From Otis tarda (lineage: Eukaryota > Chordata > Aves > Otidiformes > Otididae): 64,000 nucleotides of DNA. The notes beneath the pieces were generated by a model, which saw nothing but the letters and a program-made list of their open reading frames with translations, was not told where the DNA came from and did no database searches. The stretch covers positions 137,298,190-137,362,189 of the forward strand of contig CM048553.1 of the NCBI GenBank assembly GCA_026413225.1. The letters run 5' to 3'. Made by a program: the position numbers and the translations under genes. Shown piece after piece: positions 47,477 through 60,654 of this stretch (position 1 is the stretch's first letter; the number at the start of each line of letters is the position of its first letter).

Positions 47477-50400
47477 GTTCCATTACCTGTCTCCCTTCCC
47501 TCTCTGCCACCTTGCCTCTTCCAGTGAGCACTACCTGCAGGATATTGTCCTCTCGTTAAGAACTATTTCTGTAAACAGATAACAAACTGAAGGAGTGAGA
47601 TTAATAAAAACTCTACACAACAAGTAGTCACACAGCTGAACACTTGATCTGATTCAACAGAGCATTACAATCACTCTAGGACAAGTTATCCTCCTTGATG
47701 TCAGAGGTTTTGCATGAGCAGAAAAGCAGGGAAACGCACAAGTAGTCAGGCTTACCTAGCCTTCTGTGTAACAGAAGGCTGCTTCAGCAACAGAGCCAAT
47801 AAAGAAGTTGTAACTCTGCTCAACTAATTATAAAGTTCCTAATTATGAATAATTATTTAGGATTTCCCCCAATTAGTTCTTCTTTTTTAAACAGTACTGG
47901 AGATTATCTCTAAAGACCTCTTCTAACCTGTCGCACTTAAAAGCATTCCAGCTTCTCGGATGTGCTGCTCAAGGGAGCTCTTTCTATTTTAATGATAGCC
48001 ACTAGAGAAAAATAAGCAACAGCCAATTCGTAAAAAGGTTGGGTTTTATTACTTAACATTACAGCAATTTGCTGTTGCTAACCTCGTTAGGAAATTGCAG
48101 GGAGCTGAAGATGAGTGGATGAGCTGATTCACTGCGGAGTGTGATTGACTGATGGTGGGAAAATAATGAGAAGTCCCAGGGAAGCACATAGCAGAGAGAA
48201 ACTTCAGCAAAATGAGAGTTTTAAAGGGAAGCACTCTATTTTTCCCTTTTTCTTTTTTTTTTTTTGACAAAAGCACCCAACATCTTCACACTACACTTTG
48301 ATCTGCACAATTTTGACTAGGTTATTTTCAGAGCGCAGAAGGCCCTTCTTTCTGTGTGAAGTGCTTGCCACCCATGGAAACAGCTGTAGGACTCGCCCAG
48401 AGCTCCTAAGAAAGTAGATTCACATATGTAGCCTGTATTTCCTTCTAACAGCTGTTTTTAAGCTGTTTGTTAAGAAAAGTCTAGAGTAGGTCACCTGTAG
48501 TTGGAGAAAGTGGACGTATACCATGTATGACTGGACAACAAACTGCTCCTCCACGTGTCAGGATTTAGATTAGAGCAAATCACATGTAAAAAGCCCCAGA
48601 ATATTTCCCCAGCTGTTTCCTGCCTTTACACAAACTGTAACAGTCTCTGTGGTTTGGAAGCAGAACCAAAGAGGGAAGCTGTGATTTCAAAGCAGCACAA
48701 CATGAGCAGCATTCAGTGTGGCAAGAGGGTCTGCTGTGCCCACTGGCCCACCGTTATGAGGCACGTGCAGATTCATTTCATCTGTAGCGAAGATCACTCT
48801 GTGGCCTGGAACAGCATCTCTGCTTTACTATGAGCAGAAAAGAAAGAAAGTCTGGTCAACTGAGGGGACAAACTACAGAGCCAAGGGATTTCTTCTTTCT
48901 CAGAGCTCAAGCAAGACAAAAATGTGGCAAGGGACAATGAAGACACTTCATACCAAGATCTCGGAGAGGAAAGGACAAGCATGTGTGAGCGTTAGAAGAA
49001 AGCCACACTGGAGGGAAGCCAACTGACCTGTCTCTAGCAGACCTTTGCTTTCAGAGGAACTCAGGAAATGGGTGGACTTTCGGGTTCTTCCTCACTGCTA
49101 ACGTATACAGGCAGTTCTGCATTAAGTCCTACCCTTTAAGGTATAGATTACCACACAAACATGATTTTCCATTTTCAGGGTTTTTTTTAAATAAATTGAA
49201 ACATACACTGTAATAGCACAACTAGTGTTACCACTGCAGCTTTACTTCCTATATTTCTGCAACAGGGGAATTAAAAATTAAAAAAATTAACCTGATTTTA
49301 AGATAGAAGAGTCTCCTGTAAAGGAAATAATCTCATCAGCCTTCTGAACTGAACTAAATAGTCCTGTTTCAGTGCAGAGCAGACCACAATTAATACTGTA
49401 CCAAGGTGGCTTAAATTTACAGTTGAGCCTTATGCCTTCTTAAGGGATTGCCACACAGGAGCTCTCTTGGAGGTTTTTTCTGAAACCCCATGTCTTGGAT
49501 GCTGCAAGTCCCTTGGCAACACCACTGTCAACAAATACACGCAAAGTCACCTGATGGTGTACACAAAACTCTCTACTATGACAGCAGAACCCAACACTGA
49601 AATATACGCCCCAAGATATGGACATAACTTTTCTTGTAAAACTTGGCTGGAGGCTGCAAGGCTGCTTTAGGAGTCGTGCAAGAGATCCTGTACTGCTCGT
49701 GCAGCTCTAGAAAAGGGGAGCAATTGTAAAGAAATTATTCCCAGCGCTTACTTTGGACATCACTTTTCAGCCCAACTTTGTAACTAAAAATAAAGAAAAC
49801 AAGGATTATGTTATGATGTATCATCATTAAGATATTAATTAAGTAATGAGACAGCTTAAAAATAAAACAGGAAATGATTCTTCTATTTTTACTTCCCAAG
49901 CTTTTATTAGCTAACCAACACAGGCCAGCTCCTGAAAAAGCATTTGTTTAACAATTGGACAAGAATCAAGAGATAAATTTGAAGGCCATCTCCTTTGCAG
50001 CCCTCATGACAGACCCCCTTCAGCGTGCAGTAATACTCCTTTAAAAATACTAAAAGTCAGTCCATCTAAGATGCCACGTACCTCTCAGGAGAGACTCAAA
50101 GTGAAACTAATCTGCTAGAGCTGTTATGTCCCATAATAATTTATTCTGTCTGTCCTCATCTAATGTTCAGAATATCTGCATGCCAGTCAGATTTTCCCAG
50201 AGAGCATGTTATTAATCTTTGCCATTTATAAAGTGTTGGTTTTAGCTCTATTGCACACAGTATAAGCCCAGGATCCCGTCAAGGATTCGTCCTCTATGGA
50301 TCTCTCACAGCCCAGCAATGTGAGGTCTTCTGAGACTGAAAAAATGTCCTTTGTGATTTCCTTTACCATATGGAAGGGAGGAGAGGGGAAAATTATATTA

Positions 50401-51875
50401 ACTATACACAAAGATAAGTAAATTACAGTGGCTCCTGTATGTCCAACGCCAGTTCCAGGCATGCAATCAGGTGCATAAACTGCAGCAAATGGGGACAGGC
50501 TCACACTTCTCTCTCTGGAACTCAATCACTCTCTGAATTAAGCCAAGCTTCCTCTTGGGAAAAGCCCCAGGAATTAGAAGCTTTAATGGCATTATCCAGA
50601 GAGATTTTGGGCATGGTGAGCAGAGACAGCCACGAATGAGACCTTGATACAAACTCTCAGTCCCTTGTCCATCCCTAGACACTTTCCAGAAAGTTTACCT
50701 GTTTTAAGTCTATTCCTTGTATAGACTATATAGCTTTATAAAGCCAGCCTTGTGCTGGGAACTGAAGAAAAAGAAAATAGGAATACTTGGAGCTGGAAGG
50801 CCTGAGAGAAAGAGCAATGCAAATACAGCCCATCCAATAAAAGACTTGCTTGTGTTTTATTTAAATTCTGTTGCCATTTATGTTTAAAGTAATCTCATTA
50901 GTTCAGGTTATTCAGCACCTGGAACATTCTCTTTACTGCTTGCCAAAAATAAATCATTAAACCTTATTCTTTGTGATAAAGGACACTGGAAAGGGAAGCC
51001 ACGGATAAAAAAACCAGGAGAGCAGGCTTTGATAAATAGTCAGAATACTCAGAAGTGGGTTTGTAAGCATTTCTAAGTCCACCTGAGGCGTACAAGAGAC
51101 CAAGATTTCTGTTCCAGGGACATGAGAGACTTCAGGAGCGGCTCAGCTGGGAATGATGGGCAGAACAGGTCTCACAGGAGTGCTGAATGGCAGGGATGCC
51201 TGAACCCTTGTCATATCCTTAGCAAAGGAGAAAATTTATAATTCTGTAATTTTGCCACTGATTAAGTATGAAACTCTATGGGAAATGAAGTGTCTTGATG
51301 CTGTTTCCCTGCTCACAGAAGATGTTTTCATGCATAGTTCTGTTCATATTTACTGCTGTGCATCAAATGCTGCTTTTTTTTTCTCTCAGAATCTCTGCCA
51401 AACCATGCAATCTTTTTTTTTTCCCAGTGTCTACAGATCGTTTGAGAGTATATAAACTGTAGCTCCTGCAATATACACACAAAAGCAAGGGAAAGAGATG
51501 AATAAAAATCTCTTTCCTGCTTTGATGGCAGAATTGTCTATATAACAAGGAAGTGTAAATTCTTTTGCTCTTTTAAGATTCAACAGCTGCCAAACATAGT
51601 GCGCTAAATTCCACAAAAATGCAGCAACTTAACTGCAAGGGATTTTGCTGATGGAGTGCCGTCCCTTTTGTTCTGAAGCTAGCTTTTCCAAACCAGCTTA
51701 TACAGCCTGTCTTGTGTCTGAGTATAGAGATTCTCCCAGCTCCAACCTTAGCCACCATCTTCTGGATGTAACGATCCTTTGTCATATTCTCTTCCTTCTG
51801 TTGTCAAGAACCACTTTCATCCTTCAAACTAAAGATGGAGATGTTAATTAGTACTAATTATATTAATATAGATGT
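47477..51875. other. Non-coding DNA
   Basis: No gene or recognisable repeat is supported. The AT-rich stretch at about 47820-47890 holds several TAATTA-type homeodomain-like cores. Nothing else stands out. Confidence 0.55.
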
Positions 51876-51880
51876 TATAG

Positions 51881-52992
51881 TGTGTTGTTTTTGTTTAGTA
51901 GGGGGAGCTATGGTGGCTACGGTGGCTCCTGTGTTTCCCCTATGTCCGCTAGACTCAACTCGGCCTAGGGTGGACCCACTGCTGGCCAGGGCCGAGCCAA
52001 TTGGTGGCAAAATGTTCAGTGATAATGCCTCTGTGATAACGTATTTAAGAAGGGGAAAATTAACAAAAAAAAAAAGAAGAAGTGAAGAGAAGAGAAGCTG
52101 CGCGGGGGCAGAGAGCGGGAGGCACGAGCCCTGTGGGCCTTGCAGGCCTCACCCTCTGGCCTCCCACCAGGCAGCCGTCTGGGCCCAACTCGGCCCAGCC
52201 CGGCTGCAAGAAGTGGAGAGGAGATGAGATGTGAAGAGAACCTGAGAGGTGTCTGCCTGCCTGTTGTGAAGATTTTTTCTTGTGAGAGCAATGGCTGCAG
52301 ATGCCGAGGTCAGTGAAGAAGGAGGGGGAGGAGCAATGCCACTCGTGGACAGAATTCCCCTGCAGCCCACGGTGCAGCCCATGATGAAGAAGGTTGTCCC
52401 CCTGCAGCCCATGGAGGCCCACGGAGGAGCAGAGATTCACCTACAGCCCATGGAGGACCCCTCACCGGGGCAGGTGGATGCCTGAAGGAGGCTGTGGCCC
52501 GTGGAGGGCCCACACTAGGGCAGCCAGTTCCTGAGGGACTGCAGCCCACGGAAAACGACCCACGCCAGAGCAGTTTCATGAAGGACTGTAGCCCGTGGGT
52601 GAGACTCCACGATGGAGCAGGGGAGGAATGTGAGGAGTTCTTCCCCCAAGGAGGAAGGAGCGGCATAAAGTGACATCTGATGAACTGACCATAACTTCCA
52701 TTCCCTATTCCCCCCTGTGCCGCTCGGGGTTTGGGGAGGAGGTAGAGATAATTGAAATGAAGTTAAACCTGGGAAGAGGGAGAGGTGGGAGGAAGTTACT
52801 TTGTTCTCGTCCTCATTATCTTGCTTTGGTTTTAATAATAAATAAATAGTTTTCCCCAAGTCGAGTCTGTTTTGCCTGTAACGGTAACTTCAATCATCTC
52901 TCCCTGTCCTTATCTCAAACCGTGAGCCTTTTTTGTAAGGTGGGGGGAGTGAGTGAAAGTAGCTTGGTCCCAAGTGGGGCTAAACTATGACA
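51881..52992 (+). mobile_element. Solo LTR (1,112 bp) of an avian ERVL-like element
   Basis: Borders are TGTGTTGTTTTTG and GGCTAAACTATGACA (TG...CA). A perfect 5-bp target-site duplication, TATAG, flanks it at 51876-51880 and 52993-52997. A TATA-like TATTTAAGAAGG lies near 52041 and overlapping AATAAA signals at 52837-52842 and 52841-52846, giving a U3-R-U5 order on the plus strand. Between them, about 52360-52600 carries degenerate CTGCAGCCCATGGAGG units. No internal viral genes or second LTR are adjacent, so this is a recombination-derived solo LTR. The several open frames through it are not viral genes. Confidence 0.93.
52360..52600. repeat. Degenerate CTGCAGCCCATGGAGG repeats inside the LTR
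   Basis: Variants such as CTGCAGCCCACGG, GTGCAGCCCATGA, CTGCAGCCCATGGAGG, CTACAGCCCATGGAGG, CTGTGGCCCGTGGAGG and CTGTAGCCCGTGG recur at irregular spacing, seven or so copies in all. Confidence 0.85.
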
Positions 52993-52997
52993 TATAG

Positions 52998-55900
52998 TTA
53001 ACAAAGGACTTGCCAGTGGAATCTGGGAAAGGAAGAAAGAAGGAAGAGGAGGAAGGAGAAGAGAGAGTTTATTTGTGGAAACCACTTCATAAGCACCAAG
53101 GACACCTCTGGTTGCTATTTCTGAAGTACAAAACCAAAGCAAAGACCTGCATTTGGACCCACAAGCCTGTCTGAAACCAGTACAGCTGCCAAATAATTAG
53201 GCCATCTCGGGAAACTCTTTCACTAAGCAGTACTCTCTATTATACTTTTGTTTTCTCATGTAAGTTACTCAGTAATGAGAGCAGAAGGAATGGGTCACTG
53301 AAGGAAAGTTTCCAACAAAAGGGACAATCAAAGACTGTTACACACTGCCCAAGTGCAAAAATTCTTCTGCTGGAAACAGCACGCAAAGCTCAACTGTTTC
53401 ATTCCAAATAAGTGTATTTGTACTGGTGGATATTAACAGGAATAACTGCAGAAGAGTTGTGGGGTGAATGAAGCAGAGCAGAGCCATGGCATCTAGACAA
53501 AAGCAATTTCAAACTTATGCCGAGAAGAGGGGAGGCCTGTGTTGGCATCGATTTAACACAGGATGATGAGGTCATGTGAGCAGAGTAATAGAACTGCATC
53601 CCAGCGATGCAGTTCCCACTGACCCTAGTAAATGCTATACAATGTATAATAATGAATAATCAGTCACCATCTTGATAATTGAAAGGTAATTGTCTTACAC
53701 CATGGCTGTCACGTAAATGGAGATGTGCTAACCCAATTGAAATTTGTGCAAGTATCATCAGAGACTAATCATACCCTTCTTCTCTATGGGTTTGCTTGAA
53801 TTTGCTTATTTTGGAAACAAAGGAAAGCTTTAACTTCATTTGTTAAAACTGTATAGGCAGCAGAACTAGCCAGTATTAGTAAAGTTCCCAGAATCAGCAG
53901 ATTTCCAGGTGCAGAAATTTTAACTAGTGCCAATGCAAGGGACAGAAGTGACTTGTGAGTTGTAAGATTAACAACGAAATAACTAGCACCGACATGTGTC
54001 CCAATGATGTATTCACCATTTTAAACCAGCACATTTCTGTAAGATGTCTTGAAGGTCCCCAGCATTAAAAGTAAGACAACATAGTTGAGTTCAGTCATCA
54101 CTCAAAACAGTACAGATCTTGATTAACATCAGTATTAAATTTACATCAGCAAGAGAGCGAGACACGAAGAGCACTTGGCTTTTTCTGGAAAGACCCACAA
54201 CCAAAAACATTAATATTAACTTTCCCACAAGGTTTTACACTGGCAGAAGTGATGGGAGAATGTGGCTAATAATTCACCAGCCTTAGAATTAATTTCTAAA
54301 TGTTACTATTGTCTTCACTGAGACTCTCAAATTACTTTTGTTATAACTTTATTCCAATTACTTTCAGCTGCTCAGCAATTAGAATTTGTAGAAAAATTCT
54401 GACTTTTTTGAAAGCTGTGCTCATTCTGAATAGGAACAAAATCAACTTTTAATAGTTTCCTAAAACACATGGTTCTGGAGGAGATACTGTTTCAGGAAAT
54501 TTGAAATGCATTACCCTAAGATAATTAACCAGAAAAGAGCTTTGAGTTTCACACATGACAATTTATTCTAAAAAGGCTAAAAATTAATCACACTGACATT
54601 GTTGAAATTTTTTCAGTTCTTTTCACCATAAAACTTCATGAAAGGCAATGCATTTTTCAGATGGTTCAGTTCTTAATGAACCTTCATTTCCCAAAGGAGA
54701 AATTTTCCTACAGTAAATTTCTTACCTTTTTAATTTTATCCATTGTTTTATATACTCTGTTCATCTGAAACTCAATTATATAAATGCTACAGACACTTGC
54801 ACAACCACCACTACCACTTTTTCAAGGTATGAGCCTCTTACTCCATCTGCCAGTACAAAAGTGTATTACAACACAGATAGCCATTACAGCTCTATGTATA
54901 AGGCATTTAATCGTTTGAAGATTGTCTAATGGTTAAATATTGATACCAAACAATACCAGTAAATACTGCAAATCTACAATACACCCCAGCTTTAAATCTA
55001 GTTTTGCATGGTTGAAGTGAGTGCTAGCTAAATGAGGCCCTTCTGCTTTTTAAGAGGTGATCAGAGAGAAACGGGTAGATTAGGAAAAGAAGCTTAACTA
55101 AAAAAAATTAGAAGGAAGGAATAAGGCTTGAAGCTGCAAAATACACAGACAGTATCTCAATTAACAGGCAAAAGCTTTCCAAAGAACGGATGTACTTGGA
55201 GCATGGTGAAAAAATTAATTGGTTCTCTTTAGGGTAATAGGGAATTAGAGGGAGGATGAAGTTGCATTGCAGACCTGTTGTGTAATTTCCCTGTCTGCTC
55301 TTACAAATGAAATGGATGGAGATTTGCTTTAGCTGGATGTCCATTTTCCCAAAGACAAGGAAAAGAATTATGAAATAGTACTCAGGTGCTGTAGGTACAG
55401 GCAGGACATAGCAGGGTCAAACAGAGTCAAAGCAAAAGAGTTGTGAGTGGGAAACTGCCAGAGGTAATCACTGACAAATATTTGCCAGGCTGGTTTTGGT
55501 AGATTGGGACCCAACATCTGTTCTGAAGGACAGGAAACAAACAAGTGTAAAACAAATACCAACACAAGAATCAAGGCTTATTTGCCAGAGATTGCAGGCA
55601 TTTATTACTAAGCACACAGATGGAAATCTGACCTTTGGCAAGGAGATACGATTAGACAAGAGTATGCACACTGCAGATGGCATGGCCTTCCCACCGAAGG
55701 AGAACGCTAGAAGAAGCAGCGGCATTCTGTGCACATCATCTGTGTGGCAAATAATGCAGATTGTCCTTGAGAGGAGGAGAGGGTGCACACCCTCTTTGCA
55801 GCTCTAGCACCTCACCAAGTCAGTGAGATGCATAAGATCTGGCCACAGCCTCTCCAGCAAGCCCTGGGTTTTAATCTTCTGCACATGCATCTTTGCCCTT

Positions 55901-57690
55901 ACTGTAAGTAGTCCAGAGGTAGAAGAGGACTTATTTCCAGGCTCCCATGGACAGTGGTGATGTTATTTTACTAGGGGCTGCTTTAGTGCCTTAAAAAAAT
56001 GTCTTAGATATAATTTGCTTCCTTTTCAAGTGAGATCCACCTGATATGTACTTATGCTTATTATTCAGCTGCCTGTACCTTCCTCATTGTTGACAACAGA
56101 AAGCAAGACGGGATGGTGAATCTTAGCTGTTAATTAAAGCTATGCTGAGAGTTAAGGACTCTGCCACAAATGGCCATTTTATTGCCACATGCAAGAACTA
56201 AGGAGCACAGCACAGACCATTTCAGTGTGAGCTACAAAACGTGAAAGGATAGTTTATAGAACTCACCTGCCAAACATCCTTAATTTCAATGTAGATGCTC
56301 TTCTGGAGCATGTCAGCTCCCAGGTGGACTCCTGTTTTCCACATCTGCTGAGCGGGTAGGCAGGATGGTCAGGATCGGGATGGTCCATACAATGATTTGC
56401 ACAACACGAACCAAGAAAGTTTGTGGGAAGAAAGCTGGCATGGGGATAACACAACTGCAGAGGCAGATGAAGGGAGAGACTCCTCTTGATCAAGGCCCTG
56501 GGGCTACAAGGATCTTGTTTGTTATAGACAAAGGAGACATCAGCTGGGAACTTGTGAATGTTTAAAAAAAGAAAAAAAAAGGGGGCAAAAATACGGCTCC
56601 CATACATATCCATAAACTTTGTCATCCATACAAGGGTTTCAGGCATTAAATCCCCTCTCAGTCAAGAAACTGGAATTGTCTAAGAATATTCATGCTGACA
56701 AATCAAGTGCTGAGTAAAGACAGATGGGGAAAGGATTAAGTCCGGCACTTTGGTAATTTTTTTATGCATTGTGTCCATGACAGAATTTCTTCTTCTATTC
56801 ACCAGAATTAAAGCTTCCTCCTCGTAATCTTTTCTCATCATTCAATCACTTTCTACCTTGAGAAACAGAATCAGGACCCAACCGTGAAAGATGATCCAGT
56901 TAAACCCACAGTGCTACTAAGGAGAGAGGAGCATCCAACAGACCATGCCAGCTTCTGCAAACAGTGGACATCCTTGTCTTCTATGACCAATGGGCATGCG
57001 CTCTCAGTGTAAACACTTTCCGTGCTTTAATTTGTGGTTTGTAGAAATTGTTTGATAGCCCATTAGTAGGTCTTAGCTCATCATCCTATTAATTGCTTTC
57101 ATGGCTTAACCAACTACACCACAAATACTACTAACCCTTGTTAACTCCCAAATTCTTATCCATGAGGAAGGGTCAGCGTGGACAATGCTCTTTGTGCAGA
57201 TGGAGTTTATACATGTATGCATTTCATTTCTGCTGCTCTCATTTAACCTGTTCATATACTTTCAATTGTAGAAATTTAAATGCAAATCGGAGGGAAAGAA
57301 AAGAATACAAGTTGGGAACCAGACGTGACTGGTAAACCTCTTTCCCATGCACCACAGCTTTCTAAAGACTAAACAAAATTGGTGAATGTCATGCAGATGG
57401 GAATAGAAGACTAGCTTTGCACAGCTTTAAATCTCTTGTTTTAATGATTTGGTAGGTGAGAGTCAGAATTTCTAAAGCATTCCGTTTCAGAAACTCCCTG
57501 GAAATGACAAAGCCAATAAACCAAAGAAATTATGTTGTTCAAACCACCTTCATGGTGTTTAATCAGATTACAATTCTGTTTTTTTCTTTAAATATAATAA
57601 GTTCAAAATGAGTTAAAATGAATATAGGCACCATGTTTATACTTAAAAATATAGATTTATAAACTCTATATTCTAAACAGGTAACATAAA
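52998..57690. other. Non-coding AT-rich DNA
   Basis: No gene is supported. A perfect 10-bp inverted repeat lies at 53591-53615. Candidate frames on either strand near 55.5 and 56.4 kb have no recognisable domain. Confidence 0.55.
53591..53615. repeat. Perfect 10-bp inverted repeat
   Basis: GAACTGCATC and GATGCAGTTC are exact reverse complements separated by CCAGC, forming a potential hairpin with a 5-base loop. Confidence 0.95.
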
Positions 57691-58076
57691 TGAGAGAGCT
57701 GAGGCTGTTCAGCCTGGAGAAAAGAAGGCTCTGGGGAGACCATATAGCAGCCTTCCAGTACCTAAAGGGGGCTTATAAGAAAGACAGCGACAAACTCTTT
57801 AGCAGGGCCTGTTGTGAAAGGACAAGGGGTAATGGTTTTAAAATAGAAGGAAGCAGATTCAAGCTAGACATAAGGAAAAAAATTTTTACTATGAGGACAG
57901 TGAAACACTGGAACAGGTTGCCCAGAGAGGTGGTGGATGCCCCATCCCTGGAAACATTCAAGGAAGGGGCTCTGATCAACCTGATCTGGTTGGAGATGTC
58001 CCTGCTCCTTGCAGGGGGGGGCTGGACTAGATGGCTTTTAAAGGTCCCTTCCAACCCACATTATTCTATCATTCTA
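57691..58076 (+). mobile_element. CR1 3' fragment
   Basis: A sense CR1 copy retaining the last codons of the second ORF ([13 protein letters not shown]) and the 3' UTR, including CACTGGAACAGGTTGCCCAG, AGGTGGTGGATGCCCCATCC and a tail ATTATTCTATCATTCTAAA. It is 5'-truncated. Confidence 0.96.
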
Positions 58077-59046
58077 AATTTCCTTTCCTTTTACATTTTA
58101 AGGAAGAGTGATCTGAGTATTTGTCAATGTCATTTTAATGTTTTACAACTTTTGTCAAATGCGTTATTCACAAGCATGTTTGATGATTTACTTGTTTAGT
58201 TCTGAGCAAACAATTTAATGTGGAAAGTTGGAAATATTATTCAAATATTATTATTTATTCAGTCAACTCTCATTGAGAGCCAGAAGAAGGCATATTTGCT
58301 GAAAATATGCTGTTCTAGCACTTTAATTAGGAGAGAGCGGAGAAAATTCCCTAAAGCTTTTGGCTAGACGTTATTAGGCTGCTGTGTAAAAAATAAAATC
58401 TAAATTAAAGGCGGAGTGCTCCTCCCATGGCAGATTAGTGTTCAGATGGGAGACTAGAGGTGCCTGCAGCCTGGGTCATTTTGCTCGAAAGCTGAAAACA
58501 GTTTGGGTTTTGTAGGCTTCTACAGCAAAATTGCAACAGGTAAAAAGAGAAAAATGACAGATATCTGAGATTTAAGACAAGACTACACTATTTAAAATAA
58601 AAATAAAAATCTGAGAGGCACGTACTATTCAGAGACTCAGTAGTGGTGCTCATTGGAGGCAGAGTATTTGCTTCTGTGGCCAGAGGACAGCCCGTGGCTG
58701 TGCCCAAGCAGCCCAGCTGGAGTACAGAGAGCCCTAGTTCTACAGCCTTTGCGTGTGATATTTCAGTCCTGACTTCTCTAGCACAGTCTGTGGCAGATGT
58801 GAGCACAGCATTTCCTAAGGCTATAGTCTGTGCTGTACCTGATCTGTGGATTAATGGAGTTCAGCAAGCCCAGCTATTAATCTCCTGCTTTTCAGGAACA
58901 TGATATGTATATTTATTTACACTCATGTTGATACTGATGAATGTAAAAGCAAATGTGAAGGAAACAAAAGAAAACCATTAAAGCAGAAATAAAAATGAGA
59001 CTCATGGGAACTCTGATTTCAAATTAGAAACACTGCACAGCTATTA

Positions 59047-59393
59047 TAATTTTAGCTCTCAGAGGTTAATAGAAAATGAGATCAAAGGCAGCATGTGTTT
59101 ACCAATGGTAGATCATGCCAGACTAAGCTTCTTTGATGTGCTAACAGATCTGAATAGGAAATGCAGATCTCATCTATCTGAACTTCAGGAAAACATTTAA
59201 TGTGCTGCCACTTGGGACCATCTCTGTTAGATGAATGAGAAAGGAACTCATAAAAGTACTATAAAAGTGCACGAGGTTTGGAACAGGGCAGATGACAATC
59301 TAATTCTGTTGAAAGAAAAATGACTATGCTGGAAAGAGGTTAGCAGTAGAGGTCCACGGGGATTTGTGGTGGGTTCGCTCATCTTCTGTAACA
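59047..59393 (+). mobile_element. Ancient CR1-like reverse-transcriptase remnant
   Basis: The DNA is too diverged to look like CR1, but translated blocks in order match its reverse transcriptase. NEIKGSQHVFTNGRSCQTKL lies at about 59077-59136, corresponding to the NEIKGSQHGFTKGKSCLTNL of younger copies. DLIYLNFRKTFNVLP lies at about 59166-59210 in another frame and corresponds to VIYLDFSKAFDTVP, and SRGPRGFVVGSLIF lies at about 59346-59387, corresponding to SGVPQGSVLGPLLF. Stops and frameshifts separate them. Confidence 0.8.
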
Positions 59394-60070
59394 GTACTTG
59401 CACTGTTCCTCCTAAACCAAACCCCGTACGTTCCTGAGATTTCTTTACCAGATGCTCCAAGGCTGCCCATGAAACGAATGCAACGCTGCCCTGGACCCTG
59501 AGCTGCATCACCCAGCCAGTGTGACTCCGCGTTGCAAGTCCCTTCTCTTCCTCCTGGGGAAATCCTCACTTAGGCTGCAAGCCTTCCAGGGAGGGCCTCA
59601 GTATCCAGCAAGGGCAGGGGTGGCAATGCCTCCCACTTTCCTCGAGCATGAACAATTTCAGAAGAGCTTTGCAGGGCCACACAAGCACCGCAAAACCTTC
59701 TGGACTGAAGTCCAACTGATAGCACTGCTAGGTCATCTTTCAACTGGTAAAGAAAGTAAGTTCCTGTATTGGTTGGAAGCAAGTAATGAACACAGAGAGG
59801 GCTTTTGTTCTTAACCTTAAGATGTTATTTTTAATTGAAATTCCAGATGTGACAAAGCAGAAGACTGCTATATGATTCTGGAGGTACTAGAGGACCTTAG
59901 TGCATGAAGTCACAGTAGTGCAATGAGCTTCCATCAAATATATTGTAAGGCCAGGCCCTTTGGACCTACTATAAGATTTGTGTTACAGACTGGAGTTCAT
60001 CATCTGGAGAGACGATAGACCAAAGATGCATTTTCAAACAAGCAAAGATACCTAGAAATTATTGTTTGAG

Positions 60071-60654
60071 CAATCCCAAGCACAAATACAGGCTGGGCAG
60101 ACAATGGATTGAGAGCAGCCCTGAGGAGATGGACTTGGGTGTGATGGTGGACAAGAAGCTCAACATGAGCCGGCATGGACCTGTTGGAAAAGGTCCAGAG
60201 GAGGGCCACAAAGATGATAAGAGGGCTGGAGCACCTCTCCTATAAGGACAGGCTGAGAGAATTGGGGCTGTTCAGCCTGGAGAAGAGGAGGGTCCAGGAA
60301 GACCTCATAGTGGCCTTCCAGGACCTAAAGAGGGCTTATAAGAAAGATGGAGAGAAACTTTTTAGCAGGGCCTGTTGCGATAGGACAAGGGGTAATGGTT
60401 TTAAAATAGAAGGAGGAAGATTCACATTAGACATCAGGAAATAATTTTTTACAATGGGGGTGGTGGAACACAGGAACAGGTTGCCCAGAAAGGTGGGTGC
60501 CCCAGATCCAGGGTGCCCCATCTCTGGAAACATTCAAGGCCAGGTTGGACAGAGCTCTGAGGTCCCTGCTCCTTGCAGGGGGTGCTAGACTAGATGACCT
60601 TCAAAGGTCCCTTCCAGCCCAAACCATTCTGTGATTCTATGATTCTATGCTTCT
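60071..60654 (+). mobile_element. CR1 3' fragment with internal deletion
   Basis: A sense CR1 copy beginning at CAATCCCAAGCACAAATACA (the [15 protein letters not shown] region), running through the C-terminus of the second ORF to the 3' UTR and ending with ATTCTGTGATTCTATGATTC. After AACATGAGCC the sequence jumps to GGCATGGACCTGTTGG, so the segment encoding the alanine-rich [15 protein letters not shown] region up to the KDMDQLE motif is missing compared with the copy at 60.8-61.9 kb. Confidence 0.96.

Noticed and set aside
47336-47527. Frame with a long poly-arginine run
   Set aside because: It is simply the (AGAAGG)n microsatellite read in one frame.
51835-52859. Several overlapping frames of 66-130 codons on both strands
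   Set aside because: They all lie inside the solo LTR; none encodes a retroviral domain, and LTRs normally have no genes.
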